Assembly: GCF_000763905.1 (NCBI RefSeq)
Contig: NZ_JRKN01000002.1
Span: forward strand, 186,001 to 250,000
Reading direction: 5' to 3'
Origin: Paracoccus halophilus
GTDB lineage: Bacteria; Pseudomonadota; Alphaproteobacteria; Rhodobacterales; Rhodobacteraceae
Length of the DNA: 64,000 nt
Below the pieces are notes generated by a model, which saw nothing but the letters and a program-made list of their open reading frames with translations, was not told where the DNA came from and ran no database searches. Shown here piece by piece: positions 17,576 to 25,511 of this stretch (within the stretch, counting starts at the first letter, position 1; each line of letters opens with the position of its first letter). A program made the translations under genes and the position numbers.

Positions 17576-18342
17576 GCGGGGTTCCTTTCGGCCTTGGGGG
17601 CCAGTTTCAGTTCGACGGCGAAGTCATAGGCGTCGCCGCGGTAAAGCGAGCGGGTGAATTCCACGACCTGCCCCGAGGGCAGATAGGATACGCGCTCCAT
17701 CCTGAGGCCGGCGACGCCCGGCGGCACGCCCAGCAGATCCGCGTCGCGCGCCTCGAGATTGGCGGCCGAGATGCGCTGAACGGCCCGCACCGGCCGGCAG
17801 CCATGCGCTTCGAGCACGGCGTAAAGGCTGGTCTCCACCGTCTCGGGATCGGGCAGGATCGAGGCCGGCAGCGAGGCGCGCTCGATGGCCAGCGGCGTGC
17901 CGTCCGATGTCCGCACCCGCGCCAGCCGCGCCACGCGGTCATTCGCGCCCAGACCAAGCGCCATCACCTCTTCGGGGGCGGGGGCGTAGAGCCCGCGGTC
18001 CAGCCAGCGGCTTTCGACCCTGCGCCCGCGCCGCGCCATGTCCTCGGTGAACGAGGTCAGCAGCGACAGCGCCTGTTCCAGGCGCTCGACCTTCGGGGCG
18101 ACGAAAGTGCCCGAGCCGCGCCGCTGCACCAGCTGCCCCGAGGCGACCAGCGCCGCGACGCCCTTGCGCACGGTCACCCGCGACAGACCGGTCAGCGCCG
18201 CCAGTTCGCGTTCGGGCGGCAGGTTGTCGCCGGGCCGCAGCCGCCCCGAGGCGATGGCCTCGGCGATGCGGCGATGCAGCTGCACATAAAGCGGCCCGGC
18301 GCCGGTATCGGCGAAGGCCTCGGGGGTGAACAGGTCGCTCAT
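17572..18342 (-). CDS. GntR family repressor with UTRA domain (NagR/NagQ-like)
   Basis: A 256-residue HutC-type regulator. The winged helix-turn-helix spans about residues 15-80 (GPLYVQLHRRIAEAIASG, LPPERELAALTGLSRVTVRK, VQRRGSGTFV), and the UTRA effector domain covers residues 95-250. UTRA domains of this group bind amino-sugar phosphates such as GlcNAc-6-P or GlcN-6-P. It overlaps both neighbours by four bases, so it is made with the enzymes it probably controls. The paired sites at 19201 and 19288 are its likely operators. Confidence 0.88.
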   Translation of the reverse strand: MSDLFTPEAFADTGAGPLYVQLHRRIAEAIASGRLRPGDNLPPERELAALTGLSRVTVRKGVAALVASGQLVQRRGSGTFVAPKVERLEQALSLLTSFTEDMARRGRRVESRWLDRGLYAPAPEEVMALGLGANDRVARLARVRTSDGTPLAIERASLPASILPDPETVETSLYAVLEAHGCRPVRAVQRISAANLEARDADLLGVPPGVAGLRMERVSYLPSGQVVEFTRSLYRGDAYDFAVELKLAPKAERNPA

Positions 18343-19178
18343 GCCGACACCCCCAATTCGCGGGCCATGGCCAGCGCGCCGTCGACGCTGCTGCCAAGGG
18401 CCGGGCGCTGCGGCCAGAGACCGGCCAGACGGGCGGCGTAATGCGGCCCCAGCCCGCCGGTAAAGACGACCGGCAGCTTGTCGCCCTCCTGCAGCGTGGC
18501 CAGATTCTGGCGGACCTGTTCGACCGCCGCGTCAAAGATGCGGCGCGCGGCGGGATCGTCCGAGGCAACGATTTCGGGCGCCAGCGCGCCGAAATCGCCG
18601 GGTCTGGCATGATTGCCGAAGGTGATGATTCCCTCGATCCCGCCATGCTCGTCCAGCACCGCGCGCAGCAGCGGCGTCATCGGGACGAATCCATCCTCGG
18701 CGCGCAATGCCTCGGCCATCAGCGAACGGCCCAGGACCGCGCCGCTGGCCTCGTCCCCCAGCAGAAAGCCGCGCCCGCCGACCTGACGAATCACGCCGCC
18801 GCGCTGCACGGCAAAGACCGAGCCGGTGCCGATCGCGGCAAGAATGCCGTCCTCGGCCCCCAGCGCGCCGCGCGCGGTGGTCAGCCCGTCATTAACGATC
18901 CGGATGCGGGCAAAGGGCAGCAATCCGGTCAGCCGCGCGGTCGCGCCGCGCATGGTGCCGCCCGCCAGCCCCAGCACGGCGATCAGGTCGCGCGGATCGG
19001 CGCCGGTGCCCCGCAGCGCCTCGGCGGTGGCGGCCATGATGCTGCCGGCCGCGCCCTCGACATCGGTATTGATATTGGCAGGCCCGCCATTGCCGCGCCC
19101 CAGCGCCGGGCCGTCCGCCGCAGCCAGAACCGCCCGGCACCCGGTGCCACCACCATCGATTCCCAGAAACAATGCCAT
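18339..19178 (-). CDS. BadF/BcrA-family N-acetylglucosamine (or muramic acid) kinase
   Basis: A 279-residue ASKHA-fold kinase. The phosphate-1 motif is FLGIDGGGTGCRAVL, phosphate-2 is IGTGSVFAVQRGG, and GGRGFLLGDEASGAVLGR and VFTGGLGPHYAARLA complete the ATP site. This family includes bacterial GlcNAc kinases and the MurNAc/GlcNAc kinase MurK of Clostridium. As the first gene of the nag operon facing a murQ-like gene and an ABC importer, it most likely phosphorylates sugars brought in unphosphorylated. Which of the two it prefers cannot be told. Confidence 0.85.
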   Translation of the reverse strand: MALFLGIDGGGTGCRAVLAAADGPALGRGNGGPANINTDVEGAAGSIMAATAEALRGTGADPRDLIAVLGLAGGTMRGATARLTGLLPFARIRIVNDGLTTARGALGAEDGILAAIGTGSVFAVQRGGVIRQVGGRGFLLGDEASGAVLGRSLMAEALRAEDGFVPMTPLLRAVLDEHGGIEGIITFGNHARPGDFGALAPEIVASDDPAARRIFDAAVEQVRQNLATLQEGDKLPVVFTGGLGPHYAARLAGLWPQRPALGSSVDGALAMARELGVSA

Positions 19179-19200
19179 GCGGGCCTCCTTGGAGCATAAG

Positions 19201-19219
19201 ATACCAAAGCAATACCAAA
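19201..19219. promoter_or_regulatory. Operator copy 1 for the amino-sugar regulator
   Basis: Two direct ATACCAA units start 11 bases apart (19201 and 19212). The same arrangement occurs inverted at 19288-19306. It lies just upstream of the kinase gene, about one helical turn before its GGAGG site, where a bound GntR/UTRA protein would block the leftward operon. Confidence 0.65.
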
Positions 19220-19281
19220 TGAAAAGAGAAAAGTTGAATTCGGTGTTTAGCGATAAAAATAACCGAATTTCAGGAAATGGG

Positions 19282-19310
19282 TTTACAATTGGTATTGTTT
19301 TGGCATTATC
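19282..19310 (+). promoter_or_regulatory. Promoter of the murQ-ABC transporter operon
   Basis: TTTACA at 19282-19287 and ATTATC at 19305-19310 are separated by 17 bases. The second operator occupies the spacer, so repressor and polymerase would compete. The region is strikingly AT-rich against the surroundings. Confidence 0.6.
19288..19306. promoter_or_regulatory. Operator copy 2 for the amino-sugar regulator
   Basis: TTGGTAT at 19289 and TTGGCAT at 19300, again 11 bases apart. This is the reverse complement of copy 1 with two mismatches in 18 bases. The two copies point at each other across about 70 bases of divergent promoter DNA, which would allow both operons to be controlled together. 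Confidence 0.65.
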
Positions 19311-19330
19311 TGATGCCGAGGGGGAATCAC

Positions 19331-20212
19331 ATGAACCAACGCAGCACCGAATCCCGGCATCCCGATTCCGCGGATCTGCATGCGCAGCCGGCGGAGCGGA
19401 TCCTGTCGCTGCTGCTCGATGCGCAGATCGGCGCCCTTTCCGCCCTGCGCCCCGCCCTGCCCGCCATCGAGCGCGCGGCCGAGGCGGGCGCGAAGGCGCT
19501 GCGCGACGGTGGTCGCATGGGCTATGCCGGCGCGGGCAGCTCCGGGCTGATGGCGCTGGCCGATTGCCTGGAACTGGCCGGCACGTTCGGGCTGGCGCCG
19601 GACCGCTCGCCCATGCTGTTCGCGGGCGGGGCCGACGCGCTTTTGCATATGAAAGGCAGCGTCGAGGACGATCCGGAACTGGCGCGGGCGGATGTCGCGC
19701 GCGCCGGGCTGGGCGCGGGCGATGTGCTGCTGGTGCTGTCGGCCTCGGGGACGACGCCCTATGCGCTGGCGGCGACGGATGCGGCGAAGGCGCGCGGCGT
19801 GACGGTGGCGGGATTCGCCAACCGCGCGGACAGCCCGCTGCTGCGCGCCGCCGACATTCCGGTGCTGATCGAAACCGGGCCGGAGATGGTCGCCGGCTCG
19901 ACCCGGATGGGGGCAGCGACGGCGCAGAAAGTGGCGCTGAACATGCTTTCGGTGCTGGTCGCGATCCGGCTTGGTCACGTCCATGACGGGCATATGGTCA
20001 ATGTCGTGGCGGACAATGCCAAGCTGGTGGCGCGGGCCGGGCGCATCGTCGCGGCACTGGCCCATGTCCCTGCCGATGCTGCCGAGACCGCGCTGGCCGC
20101 CACTGGCGGGGCCGTCAAACCCGCCATCCTGGTGGCGCGCGGCATGAGCCCGGATCAGGCGCGCGCGGCGCTGGAACACAGCGGCGGGCATCTGGCGCCA
20201 CTCTTGGACTGA
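19331..20212 (+). CDS. murQ: N-acetylmuramic acid 6-phosphate etherase (MurQ-like SIS protein)
   Basis: A 293-residue SIS-domain protein. GRMGYAGAGSSGLMALADCL is the sugar-phosphate loop, and VLSASGTTPYALAATDAAKA the second one. Glu81 in CLELAGTFG and Glu112 in GSVEDDPEL line up with the two catalytic glutamates of E. coli MurQ, although the usual SECPPTF is changed to LELAGTF. The C-terminal helical part (MSPDQARAALEHSGGHL) is typical. It would cleave the lactyl ether of MurNAc-6-P, giving GlcNAc-6-P for NagA. The start follows GGGGAATC. Confidence 0.85.
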   Translation: MNQRSTESRHPDSADLHAQPAERILSLLLDAQIGALSALRPALPAIERAAEAGAKALRDGGRMGYAGAGSSGLMALADCLELAGTFGLAPDRSPMLFAGGADALLHMKGSVEDDPELARADVARAGLGAGDVLLVLSASGTTPYALAATDAAKARGVTVAGFANRADSPLLRAADIPVLIETGPEMVAGSTRMGAATAQKVALNMLSVLVAIRLGHVHDGHMVNVVADNAKLVARAGRIVAALAHVPADAAETALAATGGAVKPAILVARGMSPDQARAALEHSGGHLAPLLD

Positions 20213-20266
20213 GACGTGAAGCATTCAACCAGGGCCCGACCGAGGCTCGATAACAGGGAGAAGATC

Positions 20267-21523
20267 ATGACAGGAACCTTTCGCCTCGCGCTCTTGGCCA
20301 GCACCGTCCTGGGCGGCGCGGCCGCCGCGCAGGATGTGACGCTGACCATCGAAAGCTGGCGCAATGACGATCTGCAGATCTGGCAGGACACGATCATTCC
20401 CGCCTTCGAGGCCGCCAATCCCGGCATCAAGGTCGATTTCGCGCCCTCGGCGCCGGCGGAATACAATGCCGTCCTGAACTCCAAGCTGGATGCCGGATCG
20501 GCGGGCGACCTGATCACCTGCCGCCCGTTCGAGGCCTCGCTGGAGCTGTTCAGCAAGGGCCGGATCGCCGATCTGTCCGATCTGGCGGCGATGGCGAATT
20601 TCCCGGATGTGGCGAAATCGGCCTGGCAGACCGATGACGGTGCGGCAACCTTCTGCGTGCCGATGGCCTCGGTCATCCACGGTTTCATGTACAACAAGAC
20701 CGCCTTCGACGAGCTGGGCCTGACCCCGCCAAAGACGGTGGACGAATTCTATGCCGTTCTCGACAGGATCAAGGAGGACGAGACCTATATCCCGATGGCC
20801 ATGGGCGCCGCCGATCAGTGGGAAGCCGCGACCATGGGTTACCAGAATATCGGCCCGACCTACTGGAAGGGCGAAGAGGGTCGCAAGGCGCTGATCGACG
20901 GCAGCCAGAAGCTGACCGACGAGCCCTGGGTCGAACCTTTCCGGCAACTGGCGAAATGGCGGGATTACCTGGGCGACGGGTTCGAGGCGCAGACCTATCC
21001 CGACAGCCAGAACCTGTTCACCCTGGGCCGCGCGGCGATCTATCCGACCGGCTCGTGGGAGATCGGCGTCTTCGGGCCGCAGATCGCCGGCGCCTTTGAG
21101 ATGGGGGCCTTTCCGCCGCCGGTCGCGGCCGAGGGCGATACCTGTTACATCAGCGATCATACCGATATCGCGATGGGCATGAACGCCGGGACAGAGCACC
21201 CCGAGGAGGCGAGAAAGTTCCTCGAATGGGTCGGCTCTGCCGAATTCGCCACGCTTTACGCCAATGCCCTGCCGGGATTCTTCTCGCTGAACGCGACCGC
21301 GGTCGAGATGCAGGACCCGCTGGCCCAGGAATTCGTCAGCTGGCGCGAGACCTGCGAGCCGACGATCCGCTCGACCTACCAGATCCTGTCGCGCGGCACC
21401 CCGAACCTGGAAAACGAGACCTGGAATGCCAGCGCCAATGTGATCACCGGCGCCGAGACACCCGAAGAGGCGGCGGCGCGGCTGCAACAGGGGCTGGCCT
21501 CGTGGTACGAGCCGCAGAAGTGA
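20267..21523 (+). CDS. Sugar ABC transporter substrate-binding protein
   Basis: A 418-residue extracellular solute-binding protein of the UgpB/MalE class (family 1). The signal peptide MTGTFRLALLASTVLGGAAAA is followed by QDVTLTIESWRNDDLQIWQD and FEAANPGIKVDFAPSAPAEY, the typical N-terminal lobe. The ATG at 20267 has an AGGGAG site. With the two permeases and ATPase downstream it makes a complete importer. The setting suggests amino sugars or muropeptide-derived sugars as ligand. Confidence 0.92.
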   Translation: MTGTFRLALLASTVLGGAAAAQDVTLTIESWRNDDLQIWQDTIIPAFEAANPGIKVDFAPSAPAEYNAVLNSKLDAGSAGDLITCRPFEASLELFSKGRIADLSDLAAMANFPDVAKSAWQTDDGAATFCVPMASVIHGFMYNKTAFDELGLTPPKTVDEFYAVLDRIKEDETYIPMAMGAADQWEAATMGYQNIGPTYWKGEEGRKALIDGSQKLTDEPWVEPFRQLAKWRDYLGDGFEAQTYPDSQNLFTLGRAAIYPTGSWEIGVFGPQIAGAFEMGAFPPPVAAEGDTCYISDHTDIAMGMNAGTEHPEEARKFLEWVGSAEFATLYANALPGFFSLNATAVEMQDPLAQEFVSWRETCEPTIRSTYQILSRGTPNLENETWNASANVITGAETPEEAAARLQQGLASWYEPQK

Positions 21524-21558
21524 TCGCCCGCCGGGCCGCCTGATGGCCCGTGACCACC

Positions 21559-21612
21559 GGGGGGCCGTCTGCCCCCCGGGACCCCCCGAGGATATTTTCG
21601 TGAAGAAGAAAG
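21559..21612 (+). repeat. Dispersed intergenic repeat, copy 2
   Basis: A 7-bp C/G hairpin (GGGGGGC, CGTCT, GCCCCCC), then ACCCCCCGAGGATATTTTCG and TGAAGAAGAAAG. It is almost identical to copy 1 at 4772. Here it fills the gap between the binding-protein gene and the first permease, and its end merges with the permease ribosome site AGGAGG. Confidence 0.8.
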
Positions 21613-21620
21613 GAGGCGTC

Positions 21621-22541
21621 ATGGCGCAGCGAAAACCGTTTCGCTGGCATATCGCGGTGTTTCTTGCGCCCGCAGTGCTGGTCTATACCGCGATCATGAT
21701 CGTGCCGCTGATCGGCACGCTGAACCTGTCGCTGTTCAACCTGACCGAGGCGGGCGAACGCGTCTTTGTCGGCCTGCGGAACTTCGCCACGCTGTTCGGC
21801 GATCCGCGCTGGTCGGAATCGTTCTGGAACGCGCTTGCCAATAACGGCTGGTTCTTTCTTGTCCACATGCTGGTGCAGAACCCGGTGGGCGTGATGCTGG
21901 CGGCGCTACTGTCCTCGCCCCGGCTGCGGATGGCGGCGTTCTACCGCACCGCGATCTTCATTCCGACGATCCTGTCATTCGTCATCGTGGGCTTTGTCTG
22001 GAAGCTGATCCTGTCGCCGATCTGGGGAATCGCGCCGGGCATGCTGGATGCGGTGGGGCTGAAGGCGCTGTTCGCGCCCTGGCTGGGCCGCGAGGAATAT
22101 GCCCTGACCACGCTGGCGCTGATCTCGGTCTGGCAGTTCGTCGGCATTCCGATGATGCTGATCTATGCCGCGCTGCTGTCGATCCCCGACGAGGTGATCG
22201 AGGCCGCCGAGATGGACGGCGTCACCGGCTGGTCGCAGTTCCGGAAGATCAAGCTGCCGCTGATCCTGCCCTCGATCGGGATCATCTCGATCCTGACCTT
22301 TGTCGGCAATTTCAACGCTTTCGACCTGATCTATGTCAGCCAGGGCGCGCTTGCCGGGCCGAATTTCTCGACCGATATCCTGGGTACCTTTCTTTACCGG
22401 ACCTTCTTTGGTTTCCAGCTGCAGCTGGGCGACCCGCATATGGGCGCGACCATCGCCACCGCCATGTTCGGCATCATCCTGGTCGGCGTCTGCGTCTATC
22501 TGTTCGCCATCCAGACGCGCCTGCGCCGCTATCAGTTCTGA
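21621..22541 (+). CDS. Sugar ABC transporter permease (MalF/UgpA type)
   Basis: A 306-residue membrane protein with six hydrophobic helices. The EAA loop that docks the ATPase is EVIEAAEMDGVTGWSQFRKIKLPLILPSIG. The start at 21621 follows AGGAGG by five bases; the longer open frame upstream reads through a dispersed repeat and is not used. First of two permease subunits. Confidence 0.94.
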   Translation: MAQRKPFRWHIAVFLAPAVLVYTAIMIVPLIGTLNLSLFNLTEAGERVFVGLRNFATLFGDPRWSESFWNALANNGWFFLVHMLVQNPVGVMLAALLSSPRLRMAAFYRTAIFIPTILSFVIVGFVWKLILSPIWGIAPGMLDAVGLKALFAPWLGREEYALTTLALISVWQFVGIPMMLIYAALLSIPDEVIEAAEMDGVTGWSQFRKIKLPLILPSIGIISILTFVGNFNAFDLIYVSQGALAGPNFSTDILGTFLYRTFFGFQLQLGDPHMGATIATAMFGIILVGVCVYLFAIQTRLRRYQF

Positions 22542-22550
22542 GGTGAGATC

Positions 22551-23390
22551 ATGAGCACCGCACGTCATTCGACCACCCGCAGCCTTGCCGCCCATGGCGT
22601 CCTGATCCTCTATACGGTGATCGCGCTGTTTCCGGTCTTCGTGATCGTCGTCAACAGCTTCAAGTCGCGCCGCGCGATATTCGCCGATCCGCTGGCCCTG
22701 CCCACATCCGAGACCTTTGACATGGTCGGCTATCAGACGGTGCTGAAACAGGGCGATTTCCTGCTGTATTTCCAGAACTCGATGATCGTCACGGTGGCCA
22801 GCCTGTTCTTCGTCCTGCTGTTCGGGGCGATGGCGGCCTTTGCCCTGTCGGAATACCGCTTTCGCGGCAATCTTCTGATGGGGCTGTATCTGGCCCTGGG
22901 GATCATGATCCCGATCCGGCTGGGCACGGTCGCCATCCTGCAGATCATGGTGGCCTCGGGGCTGGTCAACACGCTGACCGCCTTGATCCTGGTCTATACC
23001 GCTCAGGGCCTGCCGCTTGCGGTGTTCATCCTGTCGGAATTCATGCGCGGCGTCTCGGACGACCTGAAGAATGCCGGGCGTATCGACGGGCTGTCGGAAT
23101 ACACCATCTTCTTGCGGCTGGTGCTGCCGCTGGTGCGGCCGGCCATGGCCACCGTCGCCGTCTTTACCATGATCCCGATCTGGAACGATCTGTGGTTTCC
23201 GCTGATCCTTGCGCCCTCCGAGGCGACCAAGACCATCACGCTGGGCAGCCAGGTCTTTATCGGCCAGTTCGTCACCAACTGGAACGCGGTTCTGGCGGCA
23301 CTGGGACTGGCCATCGTGCCGGTGCTGGTTCTCTATCTGATCTTCTCGCGCCAACTCATCCGTGGCATCACTGCAGGAGCCGTGAAATGA
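22551..23390 (+). CDS. Sugar ABC transporter permease (MalG/UgpE type)
   Basis: A 279-residue second permease with six helices. The N-terminal helix is LIYTVIALFPVFVIVVNSFKS. The EAA-type loop is DDLKNAGRIDGLSEYTIFLRLVLPLVRPA, and the PIWNDLWFPL segment is typical of MalG-type subunits. It begins nine bases after its partner and overlaps the next gene by four bases. Confidence 0.94.
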   Translation: MSTARHSTTRSLAAHGVLILYTVIALFPVFVIVVNSFKSRRAIFADPLALPTSETFDMVGYQTVLKQGDFLLYFQNSMIVTVASLFFVLLFGAMAAFALSEYRFRGNLLMGLYLALGIMIPIRLGTVAILQIMVASGLVNTLTALILVYTAQGLPLAVFILSEFMRGVSDDLKNAGRIDGLSEYTIFLRLVLPLVRPAMATVAVFTMIPIWNDLWFPLILAPSEATKTITLGSQVFIGQFVTNWNAVLAALGLAIVPVLVLYLIFSRQLIRGITAGAVK

Positions 23391-24409
23391 TCCGCGTCCT
23401 TGTCGCCGGTCTGGGAAACATGGGGCTAAGCCATGCGCTGGCCTATCACGCGAACCCGGAATTCCGGATCGTCGGGCTGGTCAATCGCAGCACGCCCGAG
23501 CTGCCGCCGGCGCTGCGGGACTATCCGCTGAGCCATGATTTCGCCGAGGCGCTGGAGCGGCTGAAGCCCGATCTGGTCTGCATCGCCACCTATTCCGACA
23601 GCCATGCCGATTTCGCGCTGGCGGCGATGCGGGCGGGGGCGCATGTCTTTGTCGAAAAGCCGCTGGCCACGACGGTGGCCGATGCGCAGCGCGTCGTCGA
23701 TTGCGCGCATCAGACGGGCCGCAAGCTGGTGGTGGGCTATATCCTGCGCCACCACCCCAGCTGGCAGCGCCTGATCGCCGAGGCCCGCGCGCTTGGCGGC
23801 CCCTATGTGTTCCGGCTGAACCTGAACCAGCAGAGCAGCGGCCCCACCTGGGAGGTGCACAAGGCGCTGATGCGGACCACCCCGCCGATCGTCGATTGCG
23901 GCGTCCATTATGTCGACGTGATGTGCCAGATCACCGATGCCGCCCCGGTCGAGGTGCGCGGCATGGGGCTGCGCCTGTCCGACGAGATCGCGCCCGGCAT
24001 GTATAATTACGGCCATTTCCAGGTGATCTTCGCGGATGGCTCGGTCGGCTGGTACGAGGCGGGCTGGGGGCCGATGATGTCGGACACGGCATTCTTCGTA
24101 AAGGACGTGGTCTCGCCCAACGGCGCCGTCTCGATCCGGATGCCGGACAGCGCGCGCTCGGACGATATCGACACCCATACCCGGACCGCGACGCTCCGCA
24201 TCCATCGCCCGGGGCTGGGCGACCGGGACCTGAACATGGCGGATGAGCCCGGTCACCAGGATCTTTGCGATCGCGAGCAGGCCTTCGTCGCCCGCGCCAT
24301 CGCAGGGGATATCGACCTGAGCCGTCACATGACCGATGCCGTGCGGTCGCTGGCCGTGTGCCTGGCGGCCGATGAAAGCGTGCGCAGCGGCGCACCCGTG
24401 AAACTTTGA
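23387..24409 (+). CDS. Gfo/Idh/MocA family oxidoreductase
   Basis: A 340-residue NAD(P)-dependent sugar dehydrogenase-like protein. The Rossmann loop is [15 protein letters not shown] at residues 6-20, and the signature [18 protein letters not shown] holds the catalytic Lys of the EKP motif. [25 protein letters not shown] covers the substrate His region. It is coupled to the upstream permease by an ATGA overlap and precedes the ATPase, so it acts on the imported sugar. Its reaction is not part of the textbook GlcNAc or MurNAc route and remains unassigned. Confidence 0.88.
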   Translation: MIRVLVAGLGNMGLSHALAYHANPEFRIVGLVNRSTPELPPALRDYPLSHDFAEALERLKPDLVCIATYSDSHADFALAAMRAGAHVFVEKPLATTVADAQRVVDCAHQTGRKLVVGYILRHHPSWQRLIAEARALGGPYVFRLNLNQQSSGPTWEVHKALMRTTPPIVDCGVHYVDVMCQITDAAPVEVRGMGLRLSDEIAPGMYNYGHFQVIFADGSVGWYEAGWGPMMSDTAFFVKDVVSPNGAVSIRMPDSARSDDIDTHTRTATLRIHRPGLGDRDLNMADEPGHQDLCDREQAFVARAIAGDIDLSRHMTDAVRSLAVCLAADESVRSGAPVKL

Positions 24410-24419
24410 AGGAGGTCCA

Positions 24420-25421
24420 ATGGGCGATCTGACCCTTGCAAATGTCACCAAGAGCTTCGGCGCCACCCAGGTCATCAAGGGGGTGAATCTGGCGGTGAAC
24501 GACGGCGAATTCTGCGTCTTCGTCGGCCCTTCGGGTTGCGGAAAATCGACGCTGCTGCGGATGATCGCGGGGCTCGAGGACGTGACCTCGGGCGATGTCC
24601 GGATCGACGGCGAGCGGATCAACGATCTGGCGCCGGCGAAACGCGAGATCGCGATGGTGTTCCAGAGCTATGCGCTCTATCCGCATCTGACGGTGCGCGA
24701 CAATATGGGTCTGGCGCTGAAACAGGCCGGCAAGCCCAGGGCCGAGATCGCCGCCGCCACCGAAAAGGCCGCCGAGATGCTGGATCTGGGTCCGCTGATG
24801 GCGCGCCGCCCGTCGGAACTGTCGGGCGGCCAGCGCCAGCGGGTCGCGATCGGCCGGGCCATCGTGCGCACGCCGAAACTGTTCCTGTTCGACGAACCGC
24901 TGTCCAATCTGGACGCCGCGCTGCGCGTGGCCACCCGGATCGAGATCGCGCGCCTGCACCGCGAACTGGGCGCGACGATGATCTATGTCACCCATGATCA
25001 GGTCGAGGCGATGACGCTGGCCGACAAGATCGTCGTGCTGCGCGCCGGCCGGGTCGAGCAGGTCGGCCGGCCGATGGATATCTATAACGATCCCGACAAC
25101 ACCTTCGTCGCCGGATTCATCGGCAGCCCGCAGATGAATTTCCTGAAATCCGGGCCGTTCGGGCTGCGCTCGGACACGCTGGGCATCCGCCCGGAACATC
25201 TGGAAATTTCCGCCAGCACCGGCCAGATCGAGGGCCGCGTCAGCCATGTCGAGAAACTGGGCGGCGAGACGCTGACCTATATCCGCACCGCGGATCATGA
25301 ACTGCTGACCGTGCGCCAGTTCGGCGAGCACGACCATCCGGTCGAACAGACCGTCTGGCTGACCCCGGACCAGTCCCGCGCCTTTCATTTCGACGCCGAG
25401 GGGCAGCGCCTGCGCGCCTGA
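24420..25421 (+). CDS. Sugar ABC transporter ATP-binding protein (UgpC/MalK type)
   Basis: A 333-residue ATPase. Walker A is [15 protein letters not shown], the Q-loop [14 protein letters not shown], the signature [14 protein letters not shown], Walker [14 protein letters not shown], and the switch [15 protein letters not shown]-terminal OB-type regulatory domain follows from residue ~235 (IRPEHLEIS). It starts behind an AAGGAGG site and closes the importer operon. Confidence 0.95.
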   Translation: MGDLTLANVTKSFGATQVIKGVNLAVNDGEFCVFVGPSGCGKSTLLRMIAGLEDVTSGDVRIDGERINDLAPAKREIAMVFQSYALYPHLTVRDNMGLALKQAGKPRAEIAAATEKAAEMLDLGPLMARRPSELSGGQRQRVAIGRAIVRTPKLFLFDEPLSNLDAALRVATRIEIARLHRELGATMIYVTHDQVEAMTLADKIVVLRAGRVEQVGRPMDIYNDPDNTFVAGFIGSPQMNFLKSGPFGLRSDTLGIRPEHLEISASTGQIEGRVSHVEKLGGETLTYIRTADHELLTVRQFGEHDHPVEQTVWLTPDQSRAFHFDAEGQRLRA

Positions 25422-25438
25422 GGCCCGACCTTGTCGGC

Positions 25439-25468
25439 GGATCGCCCGGACACGCGCCCGGGCGATCC
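25439..25468. terminator. Hairpin between convergent operons
   Basis: A perfect 11-bp stem (GGATCGCCCGG/CCGGGCGATCC) with an 8-base loop stands between the ABC ATPase and the convergent acyl-CoA ligase. No T-run follows on either strand, so it may be a Rho-assisted or bidirectional barrier. Confidence 0.45.
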
Positions 25469-25511
25469 ATCGGCGCCCCGCCGGGCGACGGAAGGGGCGC
25501 CGTTCCGGCCG

